Positions 40,967 through 50,242 of a stretch of DNA of 64,000 nt are shown one piece after another (position 1 is the first letter of the stretch; each line of letters begins with the position of its first letter). The position numbers and the translations under genes were made by a program. This DNA is from Bacteroidota bacterium (GTDB taxonomy: Bacteria > Bacteroidota > Bacteroidia > AKYH767-A > 2013-40CM-41-45). The DNA is taken from NCBI GenBank assembly GCA_016720655.1, contig JADKKE010000013.1, positions 1 to 64,000 on the forward strand, in the 5' to 3' direction. The notes under the pieces were generated by a model that saw only the letters and a list, made by a program, of their open reading frames with translations, was not told where the DNA came from and did not search any database.

Positions 40967-42763
40967 CTAAACATTTTTCTTCTGCGTCTCAATCCATCGG
41001 TTAATTTTTTGTTCGAGCACAGACAAAGGCAATCCGCCACTATCGAGTACCGCATCGTGGAAGCTGGCCAGATTAAATCTTTCTCCCAACTCCTGTTCCG
41101 CTTTGTGACGAAGTTCCCGGATCTTTAATTGTCCTACTTTATAACACAGTGCCTGCCCCGGATAAGCCATGTAACGTTCAACTTCACTGGTAATTGCTTC
41201 CTTGCTTTCGCCTTCATTCTCCAGTGAAAACTCAATCGCCTGTTCGCGTGTCCAGCCTTTCAGGTGCATGCCTACGTCCACTACGAGACGAAGCGCACGA
41301 TGCATTTCTTCACTTAGAGAAGCAAAATACTGGTAGGGATCCTTGTACAATCCGAGTTCCTTTCCCAATGATTCTGTATACAATGCCCAGCCTTCTACAT
41401 ATGCACCATAGGTAAGAAAGCGACGAAACACAGGTAAAGAATCATTCTCCTGAGCCAGAGAAATCTGGTAATGATGTCCGGGAATTGCTTCATGCAAAAA
41501 TAAATCTTCCATCCCGAAAGAGTTAAACTTTTTTGGATCCGGAATCGGTGTATAGAAAATTCCGGGCCTGGATCCATCCGGTGTACCCTGGCTGTATTCC
41601 GCACTGGCACTGGCTTCTCTGAATTTTTCCGTCTCCCTGATTTCAAATTTTGTCTTCGGGACTTTATTAAATAGTTTGCTCAGTTGTGGTTTCATTTGTT
41701 CGTGGATGTTGTGGAAAGAATCCAACACCTCCGCAGCAGTAGTGAAAGGAAAAAATTTACGATCTGCATTCAGATAGGCAAAAAAGGAACGAAGATCTCC
41801 TTTGTAGCCGGTTTCAATCATCACCTTTTCCATTTCTCCACGCAGGCGTTTCACTTCCGACTGACCCAAATTAAAAATCGAATCCGGTGTAAGTTCAGTA
41901 GTTGTCCAGAGATGTGCCAGGTAGCTGTACATTTCCTTTCCGCCCGGTAAATTTCCGATACCTGCTTTTTCCTGGCAATGAGGAATGTATTCAACTTTAA
42001 TAAAATCATACAACTTCTGGTAGGAAGGAATTATTTGCGTTAGAATTGCTGTTTGATACAAGGAATCCAAACGGGCTTTATCCGTTGCCGAAAAATCTGC
42101 GGGCATATTTGTTATCGGCATGTAAAAAATACTCTTCTTCACATCTTTCTCCAACATGTCCTTCAACTGCGGAAGCACGCGTTCCATCAAGGTTTTATTC
42201 TGTACTATCCCCTCCTGAATTCCCTGCTTCATATTTTGAATTGCAGTATCACACCACACGTTGAATCCATTCACTCTACCGAGCCAGTTTTCGTAATCAG
42301 ATGGTGTAAGAAAAGGTTGTGCGCCCTGACCGGTTCCCAGCTGACCGAAGACCAATGTCAAGGAAGTAAACTGATTGATAGGCATCAGGTAATCCTTAAA
42401 TTCAAGTCCTTTCAAACTGGTTTCCATTTCGTATTGCAAAATTTCAAAACTATATCGATCCGATTCATTCAGATTATCCGGATTGAATTTCGCAAGACTG
42501 TCGAGATAGGATTTGAAAAATATCCGGAGAGATTCCCGATATGCCTGGCTGATGTCGTTCGGCAAGACATTATTGTATCGATTGTCTCCCTGGAAAGTCG
42601 CTTCGAGCGGACTGATTTTCATCCGGGCTTCCTGATAATTTTGAAAAAGTGTTTTGATGGCTGCACTTTGATCCATCTGTTCGGTATTTGATTTTTGAGA
42701 TTGATTGCAAGAAGTCAAAACGACCAGCAAGAGGCTGAGTGTGCGGAATGCTATTTTCATCAT
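40967..42763 (-). CDS. DUF885 family peptidase-like lipoprotein
   Basis: About 598 residues from ATG 42763 (MMKIAFRTLSLLLVVLTSCNQS), a lipoprotein signal with lipidated Cys at about residue 20; the frame extends to 42847 without family sequence. The family mark FLHEAIPGHHYQISLAQE carries the HExxxHH-type metal site. Other blocks: ERYMAYPGQALCYKVGQL near the C-terminus and SRPGIFYTPIPDPKKFN. DUF885 proteins are presumed metal-dependent peptidases; substrate unknown. Cell location is the outer or inner membrane, facing the periplasm. Confidence 0.9.
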   Translation of the reverse strand: MMKIAFRTLSLLLVVLTSCNQSQKSNTEQMDQSAAIKTLFQNYQEARMKISPLEATFQGDNRYNNVLPNDISQAYRESLRIFFKSYLDSLAKFNPDNLNESDRYSFEILQYEMETSLKGLEFKDYLMPINQFTSLTLVFGQLGTGQGAQPFLTPSDYENWLGRVNGFNVWCDTAIQNMKQGIQEGIVQNKTLMERVLPQLKDMLEKDVKKSIFYMPITNMPADFSATDKARLDSLYQTAILTQIIPSYQKLYDFIKVEYIPHCQEKAGIGNLPGGKEMYSYLAHLWTTTELTPDSIFNLGQSEVKRLRGEMEKVMIETGYKGDLRSFFAYLNADRKFFPFTTAAEVLDSFHNIHEQMKPQLSKLFNKVPKTKFEIRETEKFREASASAEYSQGTPDGSRPGIFYTPIPDPKKFNSFGMEDLFLHEAIPGHHYQISLAQENDSLPVFRRFLTYGAYVEGWALYTESLGKELGLYKDPYQYFASLSEEMHRALRLVVDVGMHLKGWTREQAIEFSLENEGESKEAITSEVERYMAYPGQALCYKVGQLKIRELRHKAEQELGERFNLASFHDAVLDSGGLPLSVLEQKINRWIETQKKNV

Positions 42764-42880
42764 GGTGTAGTTTGTCGCAGGAAAAGTACAAAGATTTGCT
42801 TCACAATTTCTTCTTCGCACAGGAGAATGACGATTATTAGTACCCAAAACTTAAGAAATAACTATCCTTAAGTTTAAATG

Positions 42881-43756
42881 TTATGGAGTGTTAATTTTTT
42901 CTAATTGAAAATCATCACGAACAATTAAATCGGCTTGCAATGGATCCTGGTTGAGTAATATACACAGATGTCTGTATAACTGAGGAAGGTTTTGTTTAAA
43001 GGCATCACCTGCTTCGAAAAAATGTTCAATGCAAACTGCAAAAAACTCCTGCTCATTTGTCGCGGCATAGGATCTTAAAAAAGAAGGATGGTCTTCTTCC
43101 TGCATTTTCGAAAATTCTTCATTGGCATACTCTTGCCATGTATTAAAATACGTGGAAAAAAAATCATCAGAATTGGTTCCGAGTCTCTTTTCAAGTTCCA
43201 GAGCATGTGCCATTTCGTGTAAACCTACATTGTACGTATCGTCGCGATGGGCATATCCTTTTTTAAAATCTTCCCAGGAGATGACAATAAGGCCTTTTGT
43301 GTTCGCTTCACCAATATGGAATTGTCCGGTTATTCTGCTCAAAAACTTTTCAGGATACACAATGATTTTTTCAAAATGATCCAAGGTGTATTTTTTCAAA
43401 CCAATTGTCAGCTGGATAGCAGAGGCCGCAATCATCACTTTCATTTCTTCAGTGACCACAAGTTCTTCGCGGCCGATAAATTCTTTCGATCGAACAAATC
43501 CTCTCACACGAATAAGAAATTTTAGTTTTAAATGCTCGGGTAAGCGATCGTAATAGTTAAACCTTCCGACAAACCAGTTTGCGTATGCGCGTTTTAAATT
43601 GCCATTGAATTTCCACCCCATTCGCAGGAAGTACGAATCTGTGAGTTCCCTGAATTCATGAAATACCAGACCGAGAATAAAAAAAACAATGTAGCCAAGG
43701 AAACAGAGTACAAAACCAATACCAATAAAAAAGAATATTCCCTGGATCATTGGCAA
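42881..43756 (-). CDS. Zinc-dependent peptidase of the MtfA family
   Basis: 291 residues. An N-terminal membrane anchor (QGIFFFIGIGFVLCFLGYIVFFILG) precedes a soluble domain with the zinc motif HEMAHALELE (VGLHEMAHAL). The C-terminal half carries YANEEFSKMQEEDHPSF and AATNEQEFFAVCIEHFFE, where the Glu is the third metal ligand. MtfA-like proteins are peptidases; the enterobacterial one also affects the Mlc repressor, but no such link is visible here. Start may be 43750 (second Met). Confidence 0.9.
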   Translation of the reverse strand: MPMIQGIFFFIGIGFVLCFLGYIVFFILGLVFHEFRELTDSYFLRMGWKFNGNLKRAYANWFVGRFNYYDRLPEHLKLKFLIRVRGFVRSKEFIGREELVVTEEMKVMIAASAIQLTIGLKKYTLDHFEKIIVYPEKFLSRITGQFHIGEANTKGLIVISWEDFKKGYAHRDDTYNVGLHEMAHALELEKRLGTNSDDFFSTYFNTWQEYANEEFSKMQEEDHPSFLRSYAATNEQEFFAVCIEHFFEAGDAFKQNLPQLYRHLCILLNQDPLQADLIVRDDFQLEKINTP

Positions 43757-43797
43757 ACAAGGAAATCAATTTTTAATCGATTCGCAAAAATTTCAAT

Positions 43798-44208
43798 TCA
43801 AAACAGCTTCACTTTGTACTTCTCTCCCATTTTTCGAATTTGCTCATCCGGGATCGCATGAATATTATCACCGTTATGGTACTTTTCAACTGTTGTAACG
43901 AAAATCTGATAATTGAACTCAGCAGCCATCCTTACATAAGGTTCGATTTCCCATTCCAGAGTAAAAGTGTTGTCGACAAGAATCAAGTCGGTGCCTTTTT
44001 TCATTTCAGCTTTGGTATTCTCCTGGCATTGCTTGTATGCAACGTGGTTTTTATCAAATTCAAACTTGTATTCTCCTGTTGCTGCATTTGTAAAAAAATC
44101 ATCAACGGAAAACACAGGATACTTCCCATCCCTGCTTAAGATTTTTGCCAAAGTTGATTTCCCGCTGCCTGGAAGTCCGCGCAGAAGAAGAAGTGTCGGA
44201 GAATTCAT
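43798..44208 (-). CDS. Small P-loop AAA/kinase-like ATPase
   Basis: 136 residues. The Walker A motif is LLLRGLPGSGKSTLAKIL (GLPGSGKST) at residues 9-17, and the second half has DLILVDNTFTLEWEIEPYV, similar to the polynucleotide-kinase-like AAA_33 group (N4BP2L-type). It probably phosphorylates a small substrate or nucleic acid end; substrate unknown. The frame is intact. It lies 41 bp upstream of the MtfA-like gene on the same strand, so they may be cotranscribed. Confidence 0.88.
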   Translation of the reverse strand: MNSPTLLLLRGLPGSGKSTLAKILSRDGKYPVFSVDDFFTNAATGEYKFEFDKNHVAYKQCQENTKAEMKKGTDLILVDNTFTLEWEIEPYVRMAAEFNYQIFVTTVEKYHNGDNIHAIPDEQIRKMGEKYKVKLF

Positions 44209-44767
44209 GAATTTTTATTCAATTATAGATAAAATGGTCGAATGCACGCGGTTGAACAGGTGGTAAATATATTCAATCCTTTCCTGGAAATGCGATGTGT
44301 CCTTGCTACAATCCAGATTGGTTCGGTGATTTTGAAACAGAAATACCGGCTCAATAATATGTGAATGATGTAACATTTTCCATAAGTTATATAACATTTA
44401 TATTTTGCCGGATGAAGACCTTTGTAGGACAATTCGATGCATGTATCCTCGTTCTAACCGGATGTTAATCGTTTCGGCGGATTTTAAAATCTACCGACGA
44501 ATTCAATTGTTCTTTTGGATAATTGTTCAAGACCGGCAATTTGCACTGAATGAAGCCCCCCCGGTAGAATTAAAGTGTTCAAAAATCCGATGATTTTATC
44601 TCGTGAAGAGGGAAAATTAAGGATGAAGAATACATGATGATAGCCTTATTAAACTGTTCAAAAAATTTAAATAAACAGATTTCAAATTGAGGATTTTATC
44701 AAACAATAAAATTCATATTCACTCTAATTTATCCAAGTACTTTCCAACCCTAAAGCATTAAAACTGT
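44209..44767. other. 559-bp gap without a supported gene
   Basis: Short frames here show no protein-like composition. No repeat family from elsewhere in the window was recognised. An AT-rich stretch before 44768 probably holds its promoter. Confidence 0.45.
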
Positions 44768-47170
44768 ATGCAGATCAAATCTTTACTTATTATTTCGACA
44801 TTCCTGATGTCACTCTTTACCAGTACGCTTAGCAATGCCCAGGTAATTTTGCCATCCGGATTTAATGAGGTCCTGGTGGCTCCCGGAATCACCGGTCCCA
44901 CGACTATGTCAATGGCACCGGACGGTCGCTTCTTTATTGCCCAACAAAATGGTTTACTGCGTGTTGTTAAAAACGACACTTTGCTTGCTCAACCTTTCAT
45001 CGCGTTGAACGTGAACATCGATGGAGAACGTGGTTTGTTGGGAGTTGTGTGTGATCCAAATTTTGCTGTCAATCAATATATCTATTTATGCTACTCTGTT
45101 CCGAATGGAGCATTCAATCGCGTAAGCCGGTTTACCGCAAGTGGTGATACTGTAGTACCCGGTAGCGAAGTTGTAGTTATCGATCTCGATACGCTCATCG
45201 CCAATTATCACGGTGGCGGTCACCTTGATTTTGGTCCGGATGGCAAACTGTATATCGCTGCAGGAGAAAACGGACGACCTTTGTTGTCACAAAATCTCGA
45301 TAGTTACCTGGGAAAAATTTTGCGTATTAATTCGGATGGAACTGTACCGACCGACAATCCATTTCCGGGACCAGCAAAAAGACAACGTGTATGGGCCTAT
45401 GGTTTGCGCAATCCATTCACTTTTTCCTTTCAACCGAATACAGGGAGAATGTTTCTCAATGATGTGGGAGAAATAACCTGGGAAGAAATCAATGATGCAA
45501 CTGTTGGCGGTCATAATTTCGGATGGCCGGCTGCAGAAGGATTCAGTACAGACACTGCATTTGAAAATCCATATTTCGATTACATACACGGCACATTGGC
45601 CGGGCAAGGTTGCGCTATTACCGGCGGTGCTTTTTTTAACCCTTCTACTACCGATTATCCTGTAGCCTACCAGGACAAATATTATTACATTGATTATTGC
45701 GGAAACTGGATCGACATGATTACTCTCAACGGTTCACCTGTTCGTTCCAATTTTGCATCGAACATCGCGAATTATGCTGTGGGCTTACTTGCGGGGATCG
45801 ATGGGAACTTGTATTACTTATCCCGCAACAACGAAGCGCTTTACAAAATTGCATATTCGAATGTTTCTACACCGATTGTAGTGAATCAGCCGCTTAGCCA
45901 GACAATTTCAGTTGGCTTTCCGGTTACATTTACTGTCACTGCAAGTGGAGCAAGTCCATTGTCTTATCAATGGAGAAAAGGCACTGTCGATATTCTTGGC
46001 GAAACCGCGACAAGTTTTACTATTCCGTCTGTTGCATTCAGTGATTCCGGAAATTATAATGTTGTTGTTACAAATTCATTTGGTGACACAACCAGTCTGG
46101 ATGCACACCTCACTGTTATTGCAGATCAACCTCCGCAAGGTGTAATCAATTTACCTGCACCGAATTCATTCTACCGTGCCGGTGATGTGATTAGTTTTGA
46201 TGGAACAGCCAGTGATCCTGAGGATGGCGTTTTGCCTGATAGCATGTTTAACTGGGTAGTCGAATTTCACCACGATACACATGTGCACCCAGGTCCTCTT
46301 GCAGGCAGTGGAATCCATTCCGGAACGTTCACAATTCCGAATACCGGGGAAACCTCCACAATAGTTTATTACAGATTGTATTTAATCGTTCACGATTCCA
46401 ATGGCTTAATCGATTCAACACATGTCGATTTATTTCCACGCCTTTCTACTTTCACATTGAATACTCAACCGCAAGGCTTATCCATCGATCTTGACGGACA
46501 GCCACACCTGACTCCGTACATTGTTTCAAGTATCGAAGGAATGTACAGAACCATCAATGCTCCTTACACTCAGAATCTCGGTCAGACTCCTGTCTATTTT
46601 ACCAATTGGAATAATGGAGGTACTCAATCACAGACCTTCACAACACCCTTGAATGATACTGCCTGGACTGCGATTTATGATTCACTTCAACTCGCGTACA
46701 ACTTAGGACCCGATACTCTAATCTGTACAACCGATACATTCGTATTGGATGCCGGTTCGAATTATACAACCTTCGCCTGGACTGACGGTTCCGTAAATGA
46801 ATTGTTGAGTCTCCATTCTTCAGTGGCAGACACTATCGCTATCGGCGTAACCGTTACGGATGCAAATGGTCTTACAGGTAACGACTCGATCAATGTGATT
46901 TTTGATATTTGTTCCGGTGTAGGAACAAATCAAATTGAAGGCATCAGCATTTATCCTGTCCCATCCACCGGAGATGTGACTATTTCTTCTTTGAAAGAAA
47001 ATTATTTACTCAGAGTTGTTGATATGACAGGTAAAATCATCATTCAAGATGAACTTGTATCTGCAAATCATACAAGAAAATTGCATTTACAGGTAGGAAT
47101 ATATTCGATCATTCTGACAACACCGGATCATCGGTTGTTGTACAGAAAAAATGTTGCGGTGCTGGATTAA
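44768..47170 (+). CDS. Sugar dehydrogenase-like beta-propeller (GSDH) with Ig and T9SS domains
   Basis: An 800-residue secreted protein. Signal peptide (KSLLIISTFLMSLFTSTLSNAQ), then a PQQ-dependent glucose/sorbosone dehydrogenase-type propeller at about 25-360: FNEVLVAPGITGPTTMSMAP, ERGLLGVVCDPNF, GGHLDFGPDGKLYIAAGE, WAYGLRNPFTFSF. An Ig-like domain at about 375-450 (VNQPLSQTISVGFPVTFTV) and a PKD/cadherin-like stretch follow. The protein ends in a T9SS type A domain (SIYPVPSTGDVTISS). The motifs support the fold; the actual substrate and PQQ use are inferred. Strong terminator behind it. Confidence 0.88.
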   Translation: MQIKSLLIISTFLMSLFTSTLSNAQVILPSGFNEVLVAPGITGPTTMSMAPDGRFFIAQQNGLLRVVKNDTLLAQPFIALNVNIDGERGLLGVVCDPNFAVNQYIYLCYSVPNGAFNRVSRFTASGDTVVPGSEVVVIDLDTLIANYHGGGHLDFGPDGKLYIAAGENGRPLLSQNLDSYLGKILRINSDGTVPTDNPFPGPAKRQRVWAYGLRNPFTFSFQPNTGRMFLNDVGEITWEEINDATVGGHNFGWPAAEGFSTDTAFENPYFDYIHGTLAGQGCAITGGAFFNPSTTDYPVAYQDKYYYIDYCGNWIDMITLNGSPVRSNFASNIANYAVGLLAGIDGNLYYLSRNNEALYKIAYSNVSTPIVVNQPLSQTISVGFPVTFTVTASGASPLSYQWRKGTVDILGETATSFTIPSVAFSDSGNYNVVVTNSFGDTTSLDAHLTVIADQPPQGVINLPAPNSFYRAGDVISFDGTASDPEDGVLPDSMFNWVVEFHHDTHVHPGPLAGSGIHSGTFTIPNTGETSTIVYYRLYLIVHDSNGLIDSTHVDLFPRLSTFTLNTQPQGLSIDLDGQPHLTPYIVSSIEGMYRTINAPYTQNLGQTPVYFTNWNNGGTQSQTFTTPLNDTAWTAIYDSLQLAYNLGPDTLICTTDTFVLDAGSNYTTFAWTDGSVNELLSLHSSVADTIAIGVTVTDANGLTGNDSINVIFDICSGVGTNQIEGISIYPVPSTGDVTISSLKENYLLRVVDMTGKIIIQDELVSANHTRKLHLQVGIYSIILTTPDHRLLYRKNVAVLD

Positions 47171-47201
47171 TTTTATCCGCATTCTCATTTCGTAAAAGTT
47201 C

Positions 47202-47233
47202 AAAGGGTTGTTTTCAAAAAACGACCCTTTTTT
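47202..47233 (+). terminator. Rho-independent terminator
   Basis: AAAGGGTTGTTTT (47202-47214) pairs with AAAACGACCCTTT (47218-47230, one G-T pair), followed by T-rich sequence. Confidence 0.85.
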
Positions 47234-47379
47234 CATTCTTTAAAAAAGATCGGTGGAGCAAATATCAATTGTAAAATATTTTCTGTCTGAACCCGAAAAG
47301 ATTTGCCTTTAAAATAGTGTGAGGCACAGCAGGGTTCTGCGATTGCGCATCACCTCTTCGCCATGCAATTTATTATGCT

Positions 47380-47387
47380 TATTTTTG
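47380..47387 (+). promoter_or_regulatory. -7 box TATTTTTG
   Basis: A perfect TAnnTTTG 19 bp before the PhnA-like start, giving a very short leader. No good -33 TTG. Confidence 0.5.
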
Positions 47388-47405
47388 CCACCTATTTTAA
47401 CGATT

Positions 47406-47987
47406 ATGGATTTCGAACAAGAATTGAAGGAAAGAAGTGGAAATGCCTGCGAACTTTGTGGAACAGCAGAAAATCTTTCTGTTTATACTGTACCACCGAA
47501 CACCAATATTCAGACAAGCACTAGTTTATATGTTTGTGAAAAATGTTTGAAACAATTGGAGAAAAAAGAAGAGCTCGACACAGCACATTGGGCTTGCTTG
47601 CGGGACAGTATGTGGAGTGAAGTTCCTGCTGTTCAGGTGGTGGCATGGCGTTTGTTGAATCGATTGAAGCACGAAACCTGGGCAGCCGATGCACTGGATA
47701 TGCTATATCTCGATGATGATAAACTGGAATGGGCCAGAGCCACCGGTGAACATTTAGAATCAGAAGCTGATGAGATGCATCGTGATAGTAATGGAGCTTT
47801 ACTGCAAACCGGCGATTCAGTTGTACTCATCAAATCACTTGATGTAAAAGGATCTCAGATCAATGCAAAAATTGGCACTGTCGTGAAGAACATTCGCGTG
47901 GTTCACGATAATACCGAACAAATCGAAGGCAAGATTGAAGGGCAACAGATTGTTCTTCTTACGAAGTTTGTAAGAAAGTCATCCTGA
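47406..47987 (+). CDS. PhnA-like (alkylphosphonate utilisation-type) zinc-ribbon protein
   Basis: 193 residues from ATG 47406 (MDFEQELKERSGNACELCGT); the frame continues upstream to 47319 but that part is not protein-like. An N-terminal zinc ribbon (CELCGTAENL ... YVCEKCLKQLEKK) precedes the PhnA C-terminal domain: SNGALLQTGDSVVLIKSLDVKGS, IGTVVKNIRVVHDNTEQIEGK and IVLLTKFVRK. Despite the family name no phosphonate genes are nearby. The role is unknown in most bacteria. Confidence 0.92.
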   Translation: MDFEQELKERSGNACELCGTAENLSVYTVPPNTNIQTSTSLYVCEKCLKQLEKKEELDTAHWACLRDSMWSEVPAVQVVAWRLLNRLKHETWAADALDMLYLDDDKLEWARATGEHLESEADEMHRDSNGALLQTGDSVVLIKSLDVKGSQINAKIGTVVKNIRVVHDNTEQIEGKIEGQQIVLLTKFVRKSS

Positions 47988-48182
47988 TACTTTCTAATAC
48001 ACTGCTACTTCTTCCCCTGGTATTTTCTTGATCCAATCCAGCTCGCTATAAATTATTCTGGATTCCCAAATCTCTTAGCAATCGATTGGTTTGCTCCACC
48101 GGTGATTTCTGGTTTGAGTAGCAATTTTAAAAATCCATGAAAAACTTTTATTTCTTAAAATGCTTTTGGAAGAGTGATGAAA

Positions 48183-48293
48183 CGTTGAGGGATTTAAAGT
48201 GGATAAACATCGCACAACGAAAGGACAACGGATTAATATCCGTCGCAGCGCATACTTAATAAATCAAATTGTGGTAGTAAATGTGGCTAAACT
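48183..48293. repeat. Repeat E copy
   Basis: A block closely matching 31089-31200 in direct orientation (shared GTGGATAAA, AAAGGACAACGGAT and TACTTAATAAATCA segments). It can be read as a protein fragment in both places, which hints that the repeat once overlapped a gene, but no start or conserved length is evident. The surrounding 47988-48628 holds no supported gene. Confidence 0.75.
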
Positions 48294-48399
48294 GGAAAGC
48301 AAATTCAGCAAGGATGGTTGCATTGGTAAAAGTTTAAAGCAAAAATACACTTGCACTTACTCTTAAATTTGAAAAACTAAGTATGAGTTATAAAAACAC

Positions 48400-48430
48400 A
48401 AAACGGCCGGGTTATTCACGCGGCTGTTTA
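48400..48430 (-). terminator. Second terminator hairpin downstream of tRNA-Asn
   Basis: AAACGGCCG (48401-48409) with CGGCTGTTT (48421-48429). On the minus strand it is followed by a T-rich tail. It lies in a unit duplicated with the next terminator. Confidence 0.6.
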
Positions 48431-48495
48431 ACTGAGTTTTTTTGAGTTAGTGGATGTGGATGTGGAAGTTTGAAAACATTTGAACTTGAAACTCT

Positions 48496-48542
48496 AATGG
48501 AGAACAAAAACAAAAACGGCCACCTTATCCAAGTGGCCGTTT
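48496..48542 (-). terminator. Terminator of the tRNA-Asn transcript
   Basis: AAACGGCCAC (48514-48523) pairs perfectly with GTGGCCGTTT (48533-48542). Read on the minus strand it is followed by TTTTTGTTTTTG. It lies 87 bp downstream of the tRNA. Confidence 0.85.
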
Positions 48543-48628
48543 AATTGAGTTTTTGAGTTTGGTGTAAGTGGATGTGTAAGTGGAAGTTTGAAGAAACTTA
48601 CATTTACTCTTGCACTTGAAACTCTATG

Positions 48629-48702
48629 CTCTCCCTCCTGGGCTCGAACCAGGGACCCTCTGATTAACAGTCAGATGCTCTAACCAGCTGAGCTAAGGAA
48701 GA
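48629..48702 (-). tRNA. tRNA-Asn (GTT)
   Basis: The minus strand folds as a standard tRNA: acceptor TCTTCCT (48702-48696) with AGGGAGA (48636-48630, one G-U); D-arm GCTCAGCTGGTTAGAGC; anticodon arm CTGACTGTTAATCAG with anticodon GTT; T-arm CCTGGTTCGAGCCCAGG. The terminal CCA is not encoded. It reads away from the LuxR gene towards two terminators. Confidence 0.93.
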
Positions 48703-48726
48703 ATTCAATGTAGATCTCTGTTGTCT

Positions 48727-48920
48727 TCTGATTAATCCCGGTCGACCGGGACTCTAACCATCTTACTAAAGAGGAATCCTATTCGAACTCCGTTTCTTTT
48801 GTTTCATCCCGTATGTACGGGACTCAAACCATTGGAAACTAGGAAGATTGTTCCTTCGCTTTGTGTTGGCAAGGCGAAGACCAACCTTTCTCCCGCTGAA
48901 GCCGTCCCGTACATACGGGA
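48727..48920 (-). pseudogene. Decayed tRNA-like copies with 16-bp palindromes
   Basis: Upstream of the tRNA (minus sense) lie two, possibly three, partial copies. The first, 48727-48777, retains TCTGATTAA and CTCTAACCA-type blocks of the tRNA, but a palindrome TCCCGGTCGACCGGGA (48736-48751) replaces the 5' half of the anticodon arm. The second has palindrome TCCCGTATGTACGGGA (48807-48822) followed by CTCAAACCA...AGGAAGA. A third TCCCGTACATACGGGA lies at 48905-48920 with little tRNA similarity left. None folds as a functional tRNA. Confidence 0.6.
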
Positions 48921-49136
48921 CTAAAGCATACAGATCAAAGGTGTTTTAGGGGCGACAAAAGTAATGAATCTACATAAAAATCCAAGATAAATTGGAAAAA
49001 AATAGGCTGAAATTGATTTGTACCGATAAAATCCGGGCTGCTTAGATAAAACAGCTTATTTCTTTATATTTGATTTCCCCCATTGCTTGAATGAATAGCT
49101 TGTTTTTCACGACTTTATAAGGAATGGCAATTACAA
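48921..49136. promoter_or_regulatory. Intergenic region with -7 box TATATTTG
   Basis: TATATTTG at 49066-49073 matches TAnnTTTG, 63 bp before the regulator start at 49137. No clear -33 element; nothing else is recognised. Confidence 0.45.
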
Positions 49137-49898
49137 ATGGAATTCCAGACTTTTCTTGACAAAATGCGCACGGTGAAGTTCCAAATTCAGGAACCACTGG
49201 AGCGGACAACTGTGATCAAAGCCATCGAGGAACAGAGTCTTGTTACCCTACACGATCATTTTGTTCTTTGTCTCGATATCCAGAACATGATCCCTGAATA
49301 TCTTTCTCCTTCCATCGAAAAAATTCTTGGCTACCCATACGATGTTTTCACACCGGGTTTGATTTTCAGTTGTATTCACGATGAAGACCGCACCGTTATC
49401 GCGGAAGCGCTTTTTAAATTTTATGACAACATCAATGAGCTGGCTTCTCAGGGAAATATTTTTGATTATGCATTCAAAGCCGATTACCGCATGCGGAAAC
49501 AAAATGGGGATTATATCCGCATCCTTGGAGATGTTAGTTGTTACAAACTGATTCCTGAAGAAACCGGTGGTGTGTATACTATTCATAATTTCATTGACAT
49601 CAGCGCATTCAAAAGCTCGAATACGGTTCAGTTTTATGTGAGCGGGCCTGAACACAATACGATCGTGTTTCCGGATGAAGCTTTGCTGGATTACAAACAA
49701 ACACATTCCCTCTTTTCAGGCAGAGAAAAGGAAATTCTAAAGCTGCTTGCTCAAGGTTATAACAGCACGCGTATAGGCGAACAACTTTTTTTGAGTCCGC
49801 ATACAGTGGATACACACCGGAGAAAAATGCTTTCAAAAGCCAAACTCGAAAATACGACGGAGTTGATTTCGTTTTGTATTGAAAATAAAATCATCTGA
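49137..49898 (+). CDS. PAS-LuxR transcription regulator
   Basis: 253 residues. A PAS-type sensory domain occupies about 40-160 (LVTLHDHFVLCLDIQNMIPEYLSPSIEKILGYPYDVF, FSCIHDEDRTVI, YRMRKQNGDYIRILGD). A LuxR/NarL-type DNA-binding domain occupies about 190-250 (FSGREKEILKLLAQGYNSTR, LFLSPHTVDTHRRKMLSKA). There is no phosphoacceptor receiver domain, so the PAS part itself probably senses a ligand or redox state. It is a single-gene unit; targets unknown. Confidence 0.92.
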   Translation: MEFQTFLDKMRTVKFQIQEPLERTTVIKAIEEQSLVTLHDHFVLCLDIQNMIPEYLSPSIEKILGYPYDVFTPGLIFSCIHDEDRTVIAEALFKFYDNINELASQGNIFDYAFKADYRMRKQNGDYIRILGDVSCYKLIPEETGGVYTIHNFIDISAFKSSNTVQFYVSGPEHNTIVFPDEALLDYKQTHSLFSGREKEILKLLAQGYNSTRIGEQLFLSPHTVDTHRRKMLSKAKLENTTELISFCIENKII

Positions 49899-49952
49899 AT
49901 TTTTCCGGGGGAATAAAAAGGTCTTAGATAATTAATACCCTGGCTGAATTTT

Positions 49953-50130
49953 AACCGCAGAGTTTTTACCGCAGAGTTCGCAGAGATTGATTCTCCTTCT
50001 GTAAACGATTTGAATACTATTAATGAGTAATTTATTTTGATTCACATTTTGATCAGAATCATACTATGTAATCATCCAAACCCTCCTCTGCGAACTCTGC
50101 GGTAAAAACTCTGCGGGCTCTGCGGTTTAA
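49953..50130. repeat. 29-bp perfect inverted repeat (repeat C)
   Basis: 49957-49985 (GCAGAGTTTTTACCGCAGAG...) is exactly complementary to 50086-50114, with 100 bp between. The right side carries one extra GCAGAG unit. It occupies the gap 49899-50242, which has no supported gene, and could fold into a long hairpin. Confidence 0.85.
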
Positions 50131-50242
50131 GCCCCGCCAGAATCCAAGTAAATATGAGCGAGCCGGAGAAGAATACTCAAAATTGAGTATTGTACCAATA
50201 AATCAATACTCTGTTCTTTGCACCCTAAATCTTCATAATCAA

